NCBI GenBank assembly: GCA_965662545.1
Contig: CBFIHZ010000003.1
Coordinates: 1 to 64,000 of the forward strand
Length of the DNA: 64,000 nt
DNA from: CPC320 sp002684375
Lineage (GTDB): Bacteria > Pseudomonadota > Alphaproteobacteria > Rhodobacterales > Rhodobacteraceae
Direction: 5' to 3'
Shown here: piece by piece, positions 34,004 through 42,322 of the stretch
Layout of the letters: each line of letters starts with the position of its first letter
Numbering within the stretch: the first letter of the stretch is position 1
The notes under the pieces: generated by a model
Seen by the model: the letters and a program-made list of their open reading frames with translations, nothing else
Database searches by the model: none
Told to the model about the DNA's origin: nothing
Position numbers and translations under genes: made by a program

Positions 34004-34813
34004 TTAAAAATCGACTGACACCTCTGGCAGGTTGAGCGCTTTAATCAGATCGCGCAATTCCTGACGCGCCGCAATGTTCGAAATATTCAGGTGTTTGACG
34101 CCAATATCTTTCAGATCCAACAGGGTCAGCCCCCGAGGGAACAGTTCGCGAAACACCACCCGTTCGTTAAAGCCGGGCGCCACCCGAAAGCCGATTCGTT
34201 TGGCGAGCTTATGCAGCGCTTTTTCCATTTTTTGCTTGTTTAGCATCTGTTGCGAACCAACCCGATTACGCAGCACGACCCAGTCGATCGGCTGCAGCCC
34301 AGCTTGGGCCCGCAATTGTCGCGCATTCCACACCATTTCGGCATAGACCGAGGGACCGACGATATTTTCGCCCTCATTGTCGATATGGGCCAGCAGGTCA
34401 AAATCGACAAAGCTGTCATTCATCGGGGTGATCAGCGTATCGGCGAGCGAATGGGCGACCTGACTAAGTCGGGTATGGGACCCCGGGCAATCGATTAATA
34501 TAAAATCACTTGCCGGCTCCAGTTCGGCCACGGCGGCCGATAGGCGGTGATCATAGACATTTTCCCCGGGTTTGAGGCTGTCGGGATCAATGTCCGGCAG
34601 GGCGACAAAATTGGGACTGGGCAGGGCGATATTGTTTTGCGCAGAAAACTGTGTGCGGTTCTCGATATAGCGTCCAAGCGTTTTTTGCCGCAAGTCCAGA
34701 TCGAGCGCACCCACCCGATGGCCCATACGCGCCAGTGCTGAGGCGACATGCATTGAAACGGTAGACTTGCCCGCTCCGCCCTTTTCATTGCCTACGGCAA
34801 TTATATGCGCCAT
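34004..34813 (-). CDS. mipZ: Division-plane positioning ATPase MipZ
   Basis: MipZ is a ParA-like ATPase that forms a gradient from the chromosome origin at the poles and keeps FtsZ at midcell in alphaproteobacteria. The 269-residue protein starts MAHIIAVGNEKGGAGKSTVSMHV with the deviant Walker A KGGAGKST, then GALDLDLRQKTLGRYIENR and FILIDCPGSHTRL (Walker B). I chose the ATG at 34813 because it matches the family start exactly; upstream codons add an unrelated 29 residues. It follows the rpmE transcript on the same strand after a terminator. Confidence 0.95.
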   Translation of the reverse strand: MAHIIAVGNEKGGAGKSTVSMHVASALARMGHRVGALDLDLRQKTLGRYIENRTQFSAQNNIALPSPNFVALPDIDPDSLKPGENVYDHRLSAAVAELEPASDFILIDCPGSHTRLSQVAHSLADTLITPMNDSFVDFDLLAHIDNEGENIVGPSVYAEMVWNARQLRAQAGLQPIDWVVLRNRVGSQQMLNKQKMEKALHKLAKRIGFRVAPGFNERVVFRELFPRGLTLLDLKDIGVKHLNISNIAARQELRDLIKALNLPEVSVDF

Positions 34814-34946
34814 GTGTTTCCCCTTGCTCTGCCGGTAGAGCGATTGTTTTAATGTACCAATAGTAAAGCTTGTAATAATAATTTGAAAGGGGGCAGCCAC
34901 GGATTAGAAATGGTAATCTGGCTCTACCCGTCTCATATGCTTACAG

Positions 34947-34982
34947 AATAAAAAAACGCCACGCCCGAAGGCATGGCGTGTG
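34947..34982 (-). terminator. Rho-independent terminator of rpmE
   Basis: On the minus strand a ten-base-pair stem (ACGCCATGCC with GGCGTGGCGT) capped by a TTCG tetraloop is followed by TTTTTTTATT. It begins about 25 bases after the rpmE stop and separates the ribosomal genes from mipZ. Confidence 0.9.
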
Positions 34983-35005
34983 TTGAACAGACGTCTCCGT
35001 TCTGA

Positions 35006-35227
35006 TCAGAAACCAAGGCCTTCGTATTTCTTTTTGAACTTGGATACGCGACCGCCGGTGTCGAGAAGACGTGAGCTGCCACCATTCCATGCCGGGTGCG
35101 CCGAGGGATCGATATCAAGCGCCAATGTGTCGCCTTCTGCACCCCACGTCGACCGCATTTTCAGGATTGTACCATCGGTCATTTTAACATCGATAAAGTG
35201 ATAGTCGGGATGGATGTCTTTTTTCAT
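35006..35227 (-). CDS. rpmE: 50S ribosomal protein L31 (zinc-free form)
   Basis: The 73-residue protein starting MKKDIHPDYHFIDVKMTDG and ending RVSKFKKKYEGLGF is ribosomal protein L31, which bridges the two subunits. It lacks the CxxC pair of the zinc-binding form and is thus the C-minus type. It lies 11 bases after rplS and ends the trmD-rplS-rpmE transcript before a terminator. A ribosome binding site (AGGAGCGG) precedes the ATG. Confidence 0.96.
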   Translation of the reverse strand: MKKDIHPDYHFIDVKMTDGTILKMRSTWGAEGDTLALDIDPSAHPAWNGGSSRLLDTGGRVSKFKKKYEGLGF

Positions 35228-35238
35228 CTGTCCGCTCC

Positions 35239-35622
35239 TTACGCCTGTGCGCCCGCTTTGGGTTTGTAATTAGTGACTTCGGTAATCCGCGCAGATTTAC
35301 CACGACGCGACCGCAGATAATACAGCTTGGCGCGGCGCACACGGCCCCTGCGAACAACTGTGATACTGTCGACATTGGTCGAATGCAGCGGGAACACACG
35401 CTCCACGCCTTCGCCAAATGAAATCTTGCGAACCGTAAACGATCCGGCGATGCCATGGCCGTTTTTACGACTGATGCAGACGCCTTCATAGTTCTGGACC
35501 CGGGTGCGGGTGCCTTCGGTTACTTTATAGCCGACACGGATGGTGTCTCCGGCTTTGAAATCGGGAATATCGTTCCCGAGGGCGGCGATCTGTTCCGCCT
35601 CTAGCTGTGCGATCAGGTTCAT
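35239..35622 (-). CDS. rplS: 50S ribosomal protein L19
   Basis: This 127-residue protein is L19 of the large subunit, at the interface near the aminoacyl site. Typical blocks are FKAGDTIRVGYKVTEGTRTRVQNYEGVCI and SFGEGVERVFPLHSTNVDSITVVRRGRVRRAKLYYLRSRRGKSARI. A C-terminal extension (TEVTNYKPKAGAQA) is common in alphaproteobacteria. It follows trmD by 50 bases, the order usual in rpsP-rimM-trmD-rplS operons. Confidence 0.98.
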   Translation of the reverse strand: MNLIAQLEAEQIAALGNDIPDFKAGDTIRVGYKVTEGTRTRVQNYEGVCISRKNGHGIAGSFTVRKISFGEGVERVFPLHSTNVDSITVVRRGRVRRAKLYYLRSRRGKSARITEVTNYKPKAGAQA

Positions 35623-35672
35623 CGCGCTCTCCTATATTGCTTGCGGTTTTTTCCGCAAAGTTTGATGCCGCC

Positions 35673-36503
35673 TCAGAGCTCTTGGTCTTCATCCGGGTCC
35701 CTATCGTGCACCGCACAATAAGCCCGCCAGAGATCAGGTCGTCTTTCCTTGGTTAGCCTTTCAGCCTGCGCCTGACGCCAGTCGGTGATTTTGCCGTGAT
35801 GGCCTGACAGAAGAATGTCTGGCACTGCACGGCCCCTCCAAACGGCAGGACGCGTATATTGCGGGTGCTCAAGCAGACCTTCAGAGAAGGATTCTTCCTC
35901 TGTCGACGCCTGATTCCCCAGAACGCGGGGTATAAGCCGGACCGTGGCATCAATCAAGGCCTGTGCGGCAATCTCTCCTCCGGTCAGGATGAAATCGCCC
36001 AGAGACACCTCTTGAATGGCGTATTCTTCAATCAGACGCTCATCCACACCCTCAAAACGGCCGCACAGCAGGGTGATACCCTCCGCGCGCGCCCATTGAA
36101 GAGCCATCGCCTGATCAAAGCGCTTGCCGCGCGGCGACAAATAGATCAACGGATAGCGGCCAGCAGCGCCTTTTCGGGTTGTGTCAATGGCCCGTCCCAG
36201 CACATCGGCGCGCATCACCATACCGGCTCCGCCCCCCGAGGGCGTGTCATCTACATTGCGGTGCTTGCCTTGCCCAAACAGCCGCAGATCGACTGTTTCG
36301 AGGGCCCAAAGACCGTTTTGCAGCGCCTTGCCGCTGAGGCTTTCGCCAAGGACACCGGGAAAGGCAGTGGGAAACAATGTCAGGACCTGTGCAGTCCAGG
36401 TGTCTTTGAGGCTGGGGGTGGGTGTAATCAGCGCGCGCGGCTGTGCCGAGGCCGAGATTGACAGCCGTCCATGAGATTTTGAGGCTTCGCCTGTGGTCAT
36501 CAT
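35673..36503 (-). CDS. trmD: tRNA (guanine-N1)-methyltransferase
   Basis: TrmD methylates G37 of several tRNAs to prevent frameshifting. The 276-residue SPOUT-fold protein has VLTLFPTAFPGVLGESLSGKAL at about residue 40, GGGAGMVMRADVLGRAID, LIYLSPRGKRFDQ and the deep-trefoil-knot segment LCGRFEGVDERLIEEYAIQEVSLGDFILTGGE. About 35 N-terminal residues precede the conserved start; either this extension is real, as in related species, or translation starts later. It sits between rimM and rplS. Confidence 0.96.
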   Translation of the reverse strand: MMTTGEASKSHGRLSISASAQPRALITPTPSLKDTWTAQVLTLFPTAFPGVLGESLSGKALQNGLWALETVDLRLFGQGKHRNVDDTPSGGGAGMVMRADVLGRAIDTTRKGAAGRYPLIYLSPRGKRFDQAMALQWARAEGITLLCGRFEGVDERLIEEYAIQEVSLGDFILTGGEIAAQALIDATVRLIPRVLGNQASTEEESFSEGLLEHPQYTRPAVWRGRAVPDILLSGHHGKITDWRQAQAERLTKERRPDLWRAYCAVHDRDPDEDQEL

Positions 36504-36567
36504 CGGGCCCTTTGTTTTTGCGGTCAGGGGTCGCTGGTTGCACCACTCGGTGCGTCGATATCAGCGA

Positions 36568-37083
36568 TTATTTAGGGTCAGGAAAAGCGCCATCTGGAGG
36601 GTCTGTGATAACGCGTCTGGACGTCAGATCAACGGTCGGTACGACGGTGCGGGTAAACGGCAGCAGCACAGTGTCACTATGATCGAGGCTTTGCACTTCA
36701 AGCAGGTCGGTCGCGCCGTGATTTTGCACCGCTTTAATATGCCCCAGTTCAGTGCCACCACTGTCAAGCACTGCCATTCCGATCAAATCGCTATAGTAAT
36801 ATTCGTCATCGGGCAGTTGCGGCAGGCGTGCGCGGGGGACAAACAGCTTGACGCCGCGCAGCGCGTCTGCCTGTTCTTTCGTGGTGACCCCCGACAGCCG
36901 CACCGCCAACCCGTTCTTGATTGAGCGCAGAATACGAAGATCATAGTGATTGTCGCCATCCTCATCGCTGAGGGGGCCATAGCTGTCAATCGCATCAGCC
37001 TGCGCGGTGAAGCTTTTCACCCGCACTTCGCCCTGTACGCCAAACGCGCCGGCAATCACCGCCACACAGATCAAATCAGACAT
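36568..37083 (-). CDS. rimM: Ribosome maturation factor RimM
   Basis: RimM assists assembly of the 30S head by binding S19. The 171-residue protein from this start shows ICVAVIAGAFGVQGEVRVKSFTAQAD at the N-terminus and the PRC-barrel C-terminal domain with YYYSDLIGMAVLDSGGTELGHIKAVQNHGATDLLEV. I chose the ATG at 37083, which matches the family; upstream codons are the overlapping end of a 49-residue gene. It is followed after 64 bases by trmD. Confidence 0.95.
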   Translation of the reverse strand: MSDLICVAVIAGAFGVQGEVRVKSFTAQADAIDSYGPLSDEDGDNHYDLRILRSIKNGLAVRLSGVTTKEQADALRGVKLFVPRARLPQLPDDEYYYSDLIGMAVLDSGGTELGHIKAVQNHGATDLLEVQSLDHSDTVLLPFTRTVVPTVDLTSRRVITDPPDGAFPDPK

Positions 37084-37225
37084 CTTTTGCCTCTCTGCAA
37101 ACCCCGCCAACATAGGTGCCCTGTGCCTGCACGCAAGCCTCTCCGACCTGCTTGCGCTCAAACAGCACTCCGGCCGCAAAGGCAACCGTCAGCAGCACAA
37201 TCAGTCGAATCGGACGAAATAACAT
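37076..37225 (-). CDS. 49-residue membrane protein overlapping rimM
   Basis: This short frame starts ATG at 37225 (MLFRPIRLIVLLTVAFAAGV) and encodes one membrane or signal-anchor helix followed by a small polar tail with two cysteines (EACVQ and GVCRE) that could form a disulfide. It ends at a TGA that overlaps the first codons of rimM by eight bases, a common arrangement for coupled genes. The family is not recognised by name. The well-formed helix and overlap support a real gene. An alternative is that only the rimM leader is seen. Confidence 0.6.
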   Translation of the reverse strand: MLFRPIRLIVLLTVAFAAGVLFERKQVGEACVQAQGTYVGGVCREAKDV

Positions 37226-37231
37226 ACCAGC

Positions 37232-37861
37232 CTACCTCGTCTCAACGGGCAGATGGCCCCGACGCGTGTCCCATCCCGATGTTTCCAGTTCTGGCGTGGT
37301 GTCATTGGTCTCTGGCCAGCCCACGCAGAGATACGCCACAAGCCGCCAGTCTGTTGACACGGTCAGATCCTCCGCCAGTTGTGCTTGGTCCAGAATAGAG
37401 ACCCATCCAACACCCAAGCCCCGCGCGCGCGCCGCCAGCCAGAACAGATTGATCGCGCCGACGACGGAATACCGTCGCATTTCGGGCATGGTTTTGGCAC
37501 CAAGCCCGCTGCCTTTGTCGGTGGCCTCGTCGCAATAAACCGCCAAATGTACGGGGGCGTCCCGCATGCCGGACAGTTTCAACCCCGCATAAAGCACGGC
37601 CTTTTCACCGCTATAGCCCTGCAGGGCGTCTTGATTGGCGATTTGGAAGTTTTTGCACGCCGCTGCACGTGCCTCTGTGCTCTCGACCCGAATCACCCGC
37701 CAAGGTTCGGACAGCCCGACAGAAGGGGCAAACAAGAACGTCTCTAGACATTCTTGCACCAGCGCGTCGTCAACCGGATCTGAGCGAAAGCGGCGCACGT
37801 CGCGCCGCCACCGCATCAGATCGGCCAGATCGCTCTGGAAGGCTTTTGGAAAAAGGTCCAT
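37232..37861 (-). CDS. bluB: 5,6-Dimethylbenzimidazole synthase
   Basis: BluB breaks down reduced FMN with O2 to make 5,6-dimethylbenzimidazole, the lower ligand of vitamin B12. The 209-residue nitroreductase-fold protein has MRWRRDVRRFRSDPVDDALVQECLE near the start (FMN phosphate-binding arginines), LSEPWRVIRVES, and the C-terminal ARARGLGVGWVSILD. These blocks distinguish BluB from ordinary nitroreductases. It lies between rpsP and the 49-residue gene; no other cobalamin gene or B12 riboswitch is nearby. Confidence 0.9.
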   Translation of the reverse strand: MDLFPKAFQSDLADLMRWRRDVRRFRSDPVDDALVQECLETFLFAPSVGLSEPWRVIRVESTEARAAACKNFQIANQDALQGYSGEKAVLYAGLKLSGMRDAPVHLAVYCDEATDKGSGLGAKTMPEMRRYSVVGAINLFWLAARARGLGVGWVSILDQAQLAEDLTVSTDWRLVAYLCVGWPETNDTTPELETSGWDTRRGHLPVETR

Positions 37862-37878
37862 GCCAGAGCCAACCTTAG

Positions 37879-38274
37879 TTATTCCGCCGCGGCGGTCTCT
37901 TCTTCGGCTACAGCTGGCGCGTCTGCCTTAGTGGCGTCTGCGGCTTTCGCGGCCTTTTCCTCAGCACGGTTCACAGCTTTTTCACCGGGTGTGCCTTTTT
38001 TAGGGTTGTTGCGCTCTTTCTTTGGCACAACGCCGGCAGCTTCTAGCATGCGGCTGATCCGGTCGGTAACTTGTGCGCCTTCACCCAGCCAGTACTGGAC
38101 ACGCTCAAGGTTCATTTTTACCCGGTCTTCGCTGTCTTTGGGCAGCAGCGGGTTATACGTGCCCAGTTTCTCGACAAAGCGGCCGTCGCGCGGCATGCGG
38201 CTGTCGGCCGCTACGATGCGGTAAAAGGGGCGTTTTTTGCTACCGCCACGGGCGAGACGAATTTTAATAGCCAT
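37879..38274 (-). CDS. rpsP: 30S ribosomal protein S16
   Basis: The 131-residue protein starts MAIKIRLARGGSKKRPFYRIVAADSRMPRDGRFVEKLGTYNP, the S16 signature, and ends with an alanine/lysine/glutamate-rich tail of about 45 residues typical of alphaproteobacteria. S16 is an early-binding protein of the small subunit. I chose the ATG at 38274, since eight upstream residues in the frame have no match. bluB follows after 17 bases, an unusual insertion into the rpsP-rimM operon. Confidence 0.97.
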   Translation of the reverse strand: MAIKIRLARGGSKKRPFYRIVAADSRMPRDGRFVEKLGTYNPLLPKDSEDRVKMNLERVQYWLGEGAQVTDRISRMLEAAGVVPKKERNNPKKGTPGEKAVNRAEEKAAKAADATKADAPAVAEEETAAAE

Positions 38275-38322
38275 TTGGTATTCTCCTTTGGATGGCACTA
38301 GGTGCGGTGGGGGATACCCACC

Positions 38323-38619
38323 TCACGTTTGATGTTGTGTGTGATGGTGAATGACTTCCTGAATGATGAAGTTCAGAAATTTCTTGGCAAATTCCGGGTC
38401 GAGGTCGGCCCGTCTTGCAAGATCTTCCAGCCGCGCAATCTGCGTGGCTTCGCGGGCGGGATCTGAGGGTGGCAACGCGTGCTCTGCCTTCAGTTTTCCG
38501 ACGGCTTGTGTGTGTTTGAACCGCTCGCCAAGCGTATAGACGAGGATCGCATCCAGTCGGTCAATGCTGTTGCGGTGATCTTTCAAAAGTTCTGCGGCGT
38601 GGGTGACGGGATCAGTCAT
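38323..38619 (-). CDS. Chorismate mutase (AroQ type)
   Basis: The 98-residue all-helical protein belongs to the AroQ chorismate mutases, which turn chorismate to prephenate for Phe and Tyr. The pattern LKDHRNSIDRLDAILVYTLGERFKHTQAVGKLKAEHALPPSDPAREATQIARLEDLARRADLDPEFAKKFLNFIIQEVIHHH has the active-site Arg, Lys and the conserved R-D-I/L-A-L helix. The ATG at 38619 gives the usual start; a longer frame upstream adds low-similarity residues. It lies between rpsP and two acetyltransferase genes. Confidence 0.88.
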   Translation of the reverse strand: MTDPVTHAAELLKDHRNSIDRLDAILVYTLGERFKHTQAVGKLKAEHALPPSDPAREATQIARLEDLARRADLDPEFAKKFLNFIIQEVIHHHTQHQT

Positions 38620-38724
38620 GTCTGGACCTCGTTTTGGCTGGGGTGACAGGCAGATAAAGGGGCTTTTGGCGGGCACATAAAAAGGGTTGAACGGGTGAAA
38701 ATTCTGGAACGGGCAGAGCAAAGA

Positions 38725-39249
38725 TCATGACAGCGCCTCCGGTGCCGGATGACGATAGAGCATGCCCTCGCCCATGTTGGGGTTGGTATAGGTGCGCTCG
38801 TACATGGCACCCATCCGCTCGGCCAGTTTGACCGATCTTGTATTTCCGGCAATGATATTGCTGGTCAGCGTGGACATGCCCAGATCGCTATAGGCCCATT
38901 CACGCGCCCGGCTGGCCGCCTCAAAAGCAATGCCACGGCCTTCAAAACCGGCATAGACAACCCAGCCAACTTCGGGCTCTGGCCAGCCTTCGGGGTTCCA
39001 GATGCCACTGATACCTGCGACATCGCCCCTTTTTGTTTCAATGGTGAAATAGCCATAGCCGTGAATATGCCAATGCCCAATGCTGGTAGCAAACCAGCGC
39101 CACGCCTCATCCCGTTTCAAGGCACCACCAAACCCCCACGCGCGGGGCGCGTCGGCATAAAAGACCGCCAAGGGCTCGAAATCGCGCATCTCCGGGCCGC
39201 GAAGGATCAGGTTATCTGTTGCCAAAACCGGGGCATTGGTCAGCTGCAT
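38725..39249 (-). CDS. GNAT-family N-acetyltransferase
   Basis: The 174-residue protein resembles RimJ/RimL-type GNAT acetyltransferases, which transfer acetyl from acetyl-CoA to protein N-termini or small amines. LILRGPEMRDFEPLAVFYAD, the WNPEGWPEPEVGWVVYAGFEGRGIAFEAASRAREWAY core (acetyl-CoA loop) and LTSNIIAGNTRSVKLAERMGAMYERTY are the three usual blocks. It overlaps the next acetyltransferase by ten bases and is probably a duplicate of it. Substrate unknown. Confidence 0.88.
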   Translation of the reverse strand: MQLTNAPVLATDNLILRGPEMRDFEPLAVFYADAPRAWGFGGALKRDEAWRWFATSIGHWHIHGYGYFTIETKRGDVAGISGIWNPEGWPEPEVGWVVYAGFEGRGIAFEAASRAREWAYSDLGMSTLTSNIIAGNTRSVKLAERMGAMYERTYTNPNMGEGMLYRHPAPEALS

Positions 39250-39770
39250 GGCGTCACCCCTAAGCTGTGGCGATATACGATTGTGTCGCTTGGGGTTTGC
39301 CCCTCGGGCAGCTCTGCTGCTGGATCATGCGTTGCACCGAGGCGGCTGGCCAGTGCGATTGAGCGTCGGTTCTGTGGATGAATATAGCTGACCAGCGAAG
39401 CCGGCTTGAGGATGTTTCGCGCCCAGTATAGCGCCGTTCGGGCTGCTTCGGCAGCAAATCCTTTACCCTCGGCATTTATGAAAAACATCCAGCCAATTTC
39501 GATTTCCGGAAAATGTTCGGGTTGATTGATTCCGATCTGGCCGATTAATGTCGCATTTTTGCGCAATACAACGCCCCAACTCCCAAAGCCCTTGAGTGAC
39601 CAGCTTCCAACTTCAGAGGCGAGCCAATACCAGCTTTGCTTGCGGCTGTAAGGCCCATCCATAAATGCCGCCCGGTCGCTGGCAAGTAGCGAATAGAACG
39701 GCTCAAAGTCGGTGATCTTATGCGGACGCAAGATCAATCGATCGGAGGCTATAGTGGGGGCGCTGGACAT
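39240..39770 (-). CDS. GNAT-family N-acetyltransferase, paralogue
   Basis: This 176-residue GNAT protein is similar to its downstream neighbour: LILRPHKITDFEPFYSLLASDRAAFMDGPYSRKQSWYWLASEVGSW, then INQPEHFPEIEIGWMFFINAEGKGFAAEAARTALYWA and LVSYIHPQNRRSIALASRLGATHD. The two likely come from a tandem duplication. Its start is one base from the ffh stop, so it is probably co-transcribed with ffh. Substrate unknown. Confidence 0.88.
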   Translation of the reverse strand: MSSAPTIASDRLILRPHKITDFEPFYSLLASDRAAFMDGPYSRKQSWYWLASEVGSWSLKGFGSWGVVLRKNATLIGQIGINQPEHFPEIEIGWMFFINAEGKGFAAEAARTALYWARNILKPASLVSYIHPQNRRSIALASRLGATHDPAAELPEGQTPSDTIVYRHSLGVTPCS

Positions 39771-41288
39771 TTATTTCTTCTTCCCGAATCCCGACAGGCC
39801 CGGAGGCAGGCTCAGGCCGCCGCCCAGACCACCCAGACCGGGCAGGCCGCCGCCACCGGGCATTTGACTGCCCATCTGCTTGGCCGCCGCTTCCAGTGCT
39901 TTGGGATCCATCTGCGACGGGTCCATACCCGCAGGCATGCCACCGCCTTTGCCGAACATGCCTTTCATGGCTTGTTTCAGCATGCCGCCCTTGCCCATTT
40001 TCTTCATCATGTCGCCCATCTGCCGCTGCATTTTCAACAGCTTGTTCAACTCGCTGACTTCCATCCCTGCACCTTTGGCGATGCGGCGTTTACGGCTGGC
40101 TTGCAGTATCTGCGGGTTGGCGCGTTCTTTCTTTGTCATCGACTGAATAAGCGCAATCTGTTGCTTAAAGACCTTGTCATCCATTCCGGCGGCTGAGGCC
40201 TGTTTGGCCATTTTTCCCATCCCGGGCATCATGCCCATGATGTTTTCCAAACCGCCCATTTTCATCATTTGTTCGAGCTGTGATTTAAGATCATTCATAT
40301 TGAACTGACCTTTTTGGAACCGTTTCATCATCCGCTCGGCCTGCTGGGCCTCGATGGTGTCTTGTGCCTTTTCAACCAGTGCTACGATGTCGCCCATCCC
40401 AAGGATACGGCCGGCGACGCGCTCGGGCTCAAAGGTCTCAAGCGCGTCCATCTTTTCGCCCAAGCCGACAAACTTGATCGGTGTGCCGGTGACCGCGCGC
40501 ATCGACAGCGCCGCCCCCCCGCGTCCGTCGCCATCCATCCGCGTCAGGACAACGCCAGTGACGCCAATTTTATCGTCAAACTCAGTCGCGACATTGACTG
40601 CGTCCTGACCGGTCAACCCGTCGACCACCAGCAGCGTTTCGCGCGGGTTGGCGATATCGCGCACGGCGGCGGCCTGTGCGATCAAATCGGTGTCGATATG
40701 CAGCCGGCCAGCGGTATCCAAGATATAGACATCATAACCGCCAAGCGACGCTTGGGTTTTGGCGCGTTTGGCTATGGCCACCGGATCTTCGCCTTTAACA
40801 ATCGGCAAAGTGTCGACACCGATCTGGGTGCCAAGAATTTTCAATTGCTCCATCGCGGCCGGGCGGTTGACATCAAGCGACGCCATCAGCACCCGTTTGC
40901 CGTCTTTTTCGCTTAGGCGTTTGGCCAGTTTCGCGGTGGTGGTTGTTTTGCCCGAGCCCTGCAGACCGACCATCAGGATTGGCGCGGGTGGGTTATCGAT
41001 TTTCAACGCGCCGGGGGTGCCTTCGCCAGCCAGTACATGCACCAGTTCGTCATGGACGATCTTTACGACTTGCTGTCCGGGAGTAACCGATTTTGTGACC
41101 GCCTGACCGGTGGCCTTATCCTGAACGGCTTTGACAAAATCACGCGCAACCGAAAGCGAAACGTCGGCCTCAAGCAGGGCGACCCGCACTTCGCGCAGCG
41201 CAGTTTTGACGTCATCGTCCGACAGAGCGCCCTGTTTGGTCAGCCGGTCAAAAACGCCGGACAGACGTTCGGAGAGATTCTCAAACAT
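39771..41288 (-). CDS. ffh: Signal recognition particle protein Ffh
   Basis: Ffh binds 4.5S RNA and signal sequences and brings ribosomes to the membrane through FtsY. The 505-residue protein has the helical N domain, the GTPase G domain with GLQGSGKTTTTAKLAKRL near residue 108, DTAGRLHID and LTRMDGDGRGGAALS, and the methionine-rich M domain from about residue 300. The C-terminus is an extended Gly/Met-rich tail ending LPPGLSGFGKKK. It heads the ffh-to-rpmE series on the minus strand. Confidence 0.98.
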   Translation of the reverse strand: MFENLSERLSGVFDRLTKQGALSDDDVKTALREVRVALLEADVSLSVARDFVKAVQDKATGQAVTKSVTPGQQVVKIVHDELVHVLAGEGTPGALKIDNPPAPILMVGLQGSGKTTTTAKLAKRLSEKDGKRVLMASLDVNRPAAMEQLKILGTQIGVDTLPIVKGEDPVAIAKRAKTQASLGGYDVYILDTAGRLHIDTDLIAQAAAVRDIANPRETLLVVDGLTGQDAVNVATEFDDKIGVTGVVLTRMDGDGRGGAALSMRAVTGTPIKFVGLGEKMDALETFEPERVAGRILGMGDIVALVEKAQDTIEAQQAERMMKRFQKGQFNMNDLKSQLEQMMKMGGLENIMGMMPGMGKMAKQASAAGMDDKVFKQQIALIQSMTKKERANPQILQASRKRRIAKGAGMEVSELNKLLKMQRQMGDMMKKMGKGGMLKQAMKGMFGKGGGMPAGMDPSQMDPKALEAAAKQMGSQMPGGGGLPGLGGLGGGLSLPPGLSGFGKKK

Positions 41289-41477
41289 GCGTAACGCTCC
41301 TTTTTGCCATTTTGCCTTGCGACCAAGCGTGGTTTTCGATCTGGTAAGCCCTGTCCAAAAGCAATGGCCCCCGTGGGCGAAACCTCGCTGACGGGGGGCG
41401 ATCCTTGCAATAGCGACAGGACCGGAAGCGCAGAACTTCCGTTGTGATGCCGCGTCTGTTACAGTTGTAGGTATTGA

Positions 41478-42206
41478 GTGTCAAGGAATTTGGATGTGCA
41501 AAGCGATTGGGATGCCTCTGCCGAGGCGTGGATTGAAAGTCTGAAAACCGGGGGTGATTTCAGCCGTGTCGCGGTGCTGGATCGCCCAATGCTTGCCGCG
41601 GTGCACGCCAGTGGTGCGAGACGGGTGCTGGATGTAGGTTGTGGCGAGGGGCGGTTTTGCCGGATGATATCAGAGACTGTACCGCAGGTGGTGGGCCTGG
41701 ATCCAACCGCGCGGCTGTTAAGTGAGGCGCGTAAATTGGGTGGAGCACAGTATGCGCAAGGCAGGGCAGAAGATATGCCTTTTGAGGATCGCGATTTTGA
41801 TATGGTGGTCAGCTATCTCAGCTTGATTGATATCCCAGACAATGCCGCTGCGATCGCCGAGATGGCACGGGTTGTGCGACCCGGCGGGTATGTCTTGATT
41901 GCAAATCTGAACAGCTGGGTTACCGCGGCCCAAACCAAGGGACGCGGGGTTGTCCGCAATAAGCAGGGCCACAGCACAATGACAGTGGCCAATTACTTGA
42001 CCCCGCATTGGTACTGGGCCAAATGGCGCGGGGTGAAAATCAAAAACTGGCACCGGCCTGTATCGCAATATATGCGCGAGGCTTTACAAGCGGGGCTGCG
42101 GTTGGAGGATTTTCAAGAGCCATTGGCCGATGCGGGATGGGCCCGCAGTGAAAGTTATAATCACGCGCCGTACTTTTGGCTTCAGCTGTGGGGCAAACCG
42201 GAATAG
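41478..42206 (+). CDS. Class I SAM-dependent methyltransferase
   Basis: The 242-residue protein has a SAM-binding Rossmann fold: motif I RRVLDVGCGEGRFCRMI near residue 50, motif II VGLDPTARLLSEARK, then AEDMPFEDRDFDMVVSYLSLIDIPD and MARVVRPGGYVLIANLN. It resembles the Methyltransf_11 (UbiE-like) group, but the acceptor is not known. The start is a GTG at 41478; no ATG is in frame near the beginning. It is divergent from ffh. A hexanucleotide repeat starts five bases after its stop. Confidence 0.82.
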   Translation: MSRNLDVQSDWDASAEAWIESLKTGGDFSRVAVLDRPMLAAVHASGARRVLDVGCGEGRFCRMISETVPQVVGLDPTARLLSEARKLGGAQYAQGRAEDMPFEDRDFDMVVSYLSLIDIPDNAAAIAEMARVVRPGGYVLIANLNSWVTAAQTKGRGVVRNKQGHSTMTVANYLTPHWYWAKWRGVKIKNWHRPVSQYMREALQAGLRLEDFQEPLADAGWARSESYNHAPYFWLQLWGKPE

Positions 42207-42210
42207 GCGC

Positions 42211-42256
<46 letters not shown>

Positions 42257-42322
42257 CCATATCCCGCCAAGCGCTTTGAATGCCGGCGCGGTCACCAAAT
42301 TATCTGACCGTGTGCCTTCCGT

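Noticed and set aside
41360..41410. GC-rich stretch beside ffh considered as the 4.5S RNA gene
   Set aside because: It lacks the conserved tetraloop and internal loops of SRP RNA, so it is treated as plain intergenic sequence.
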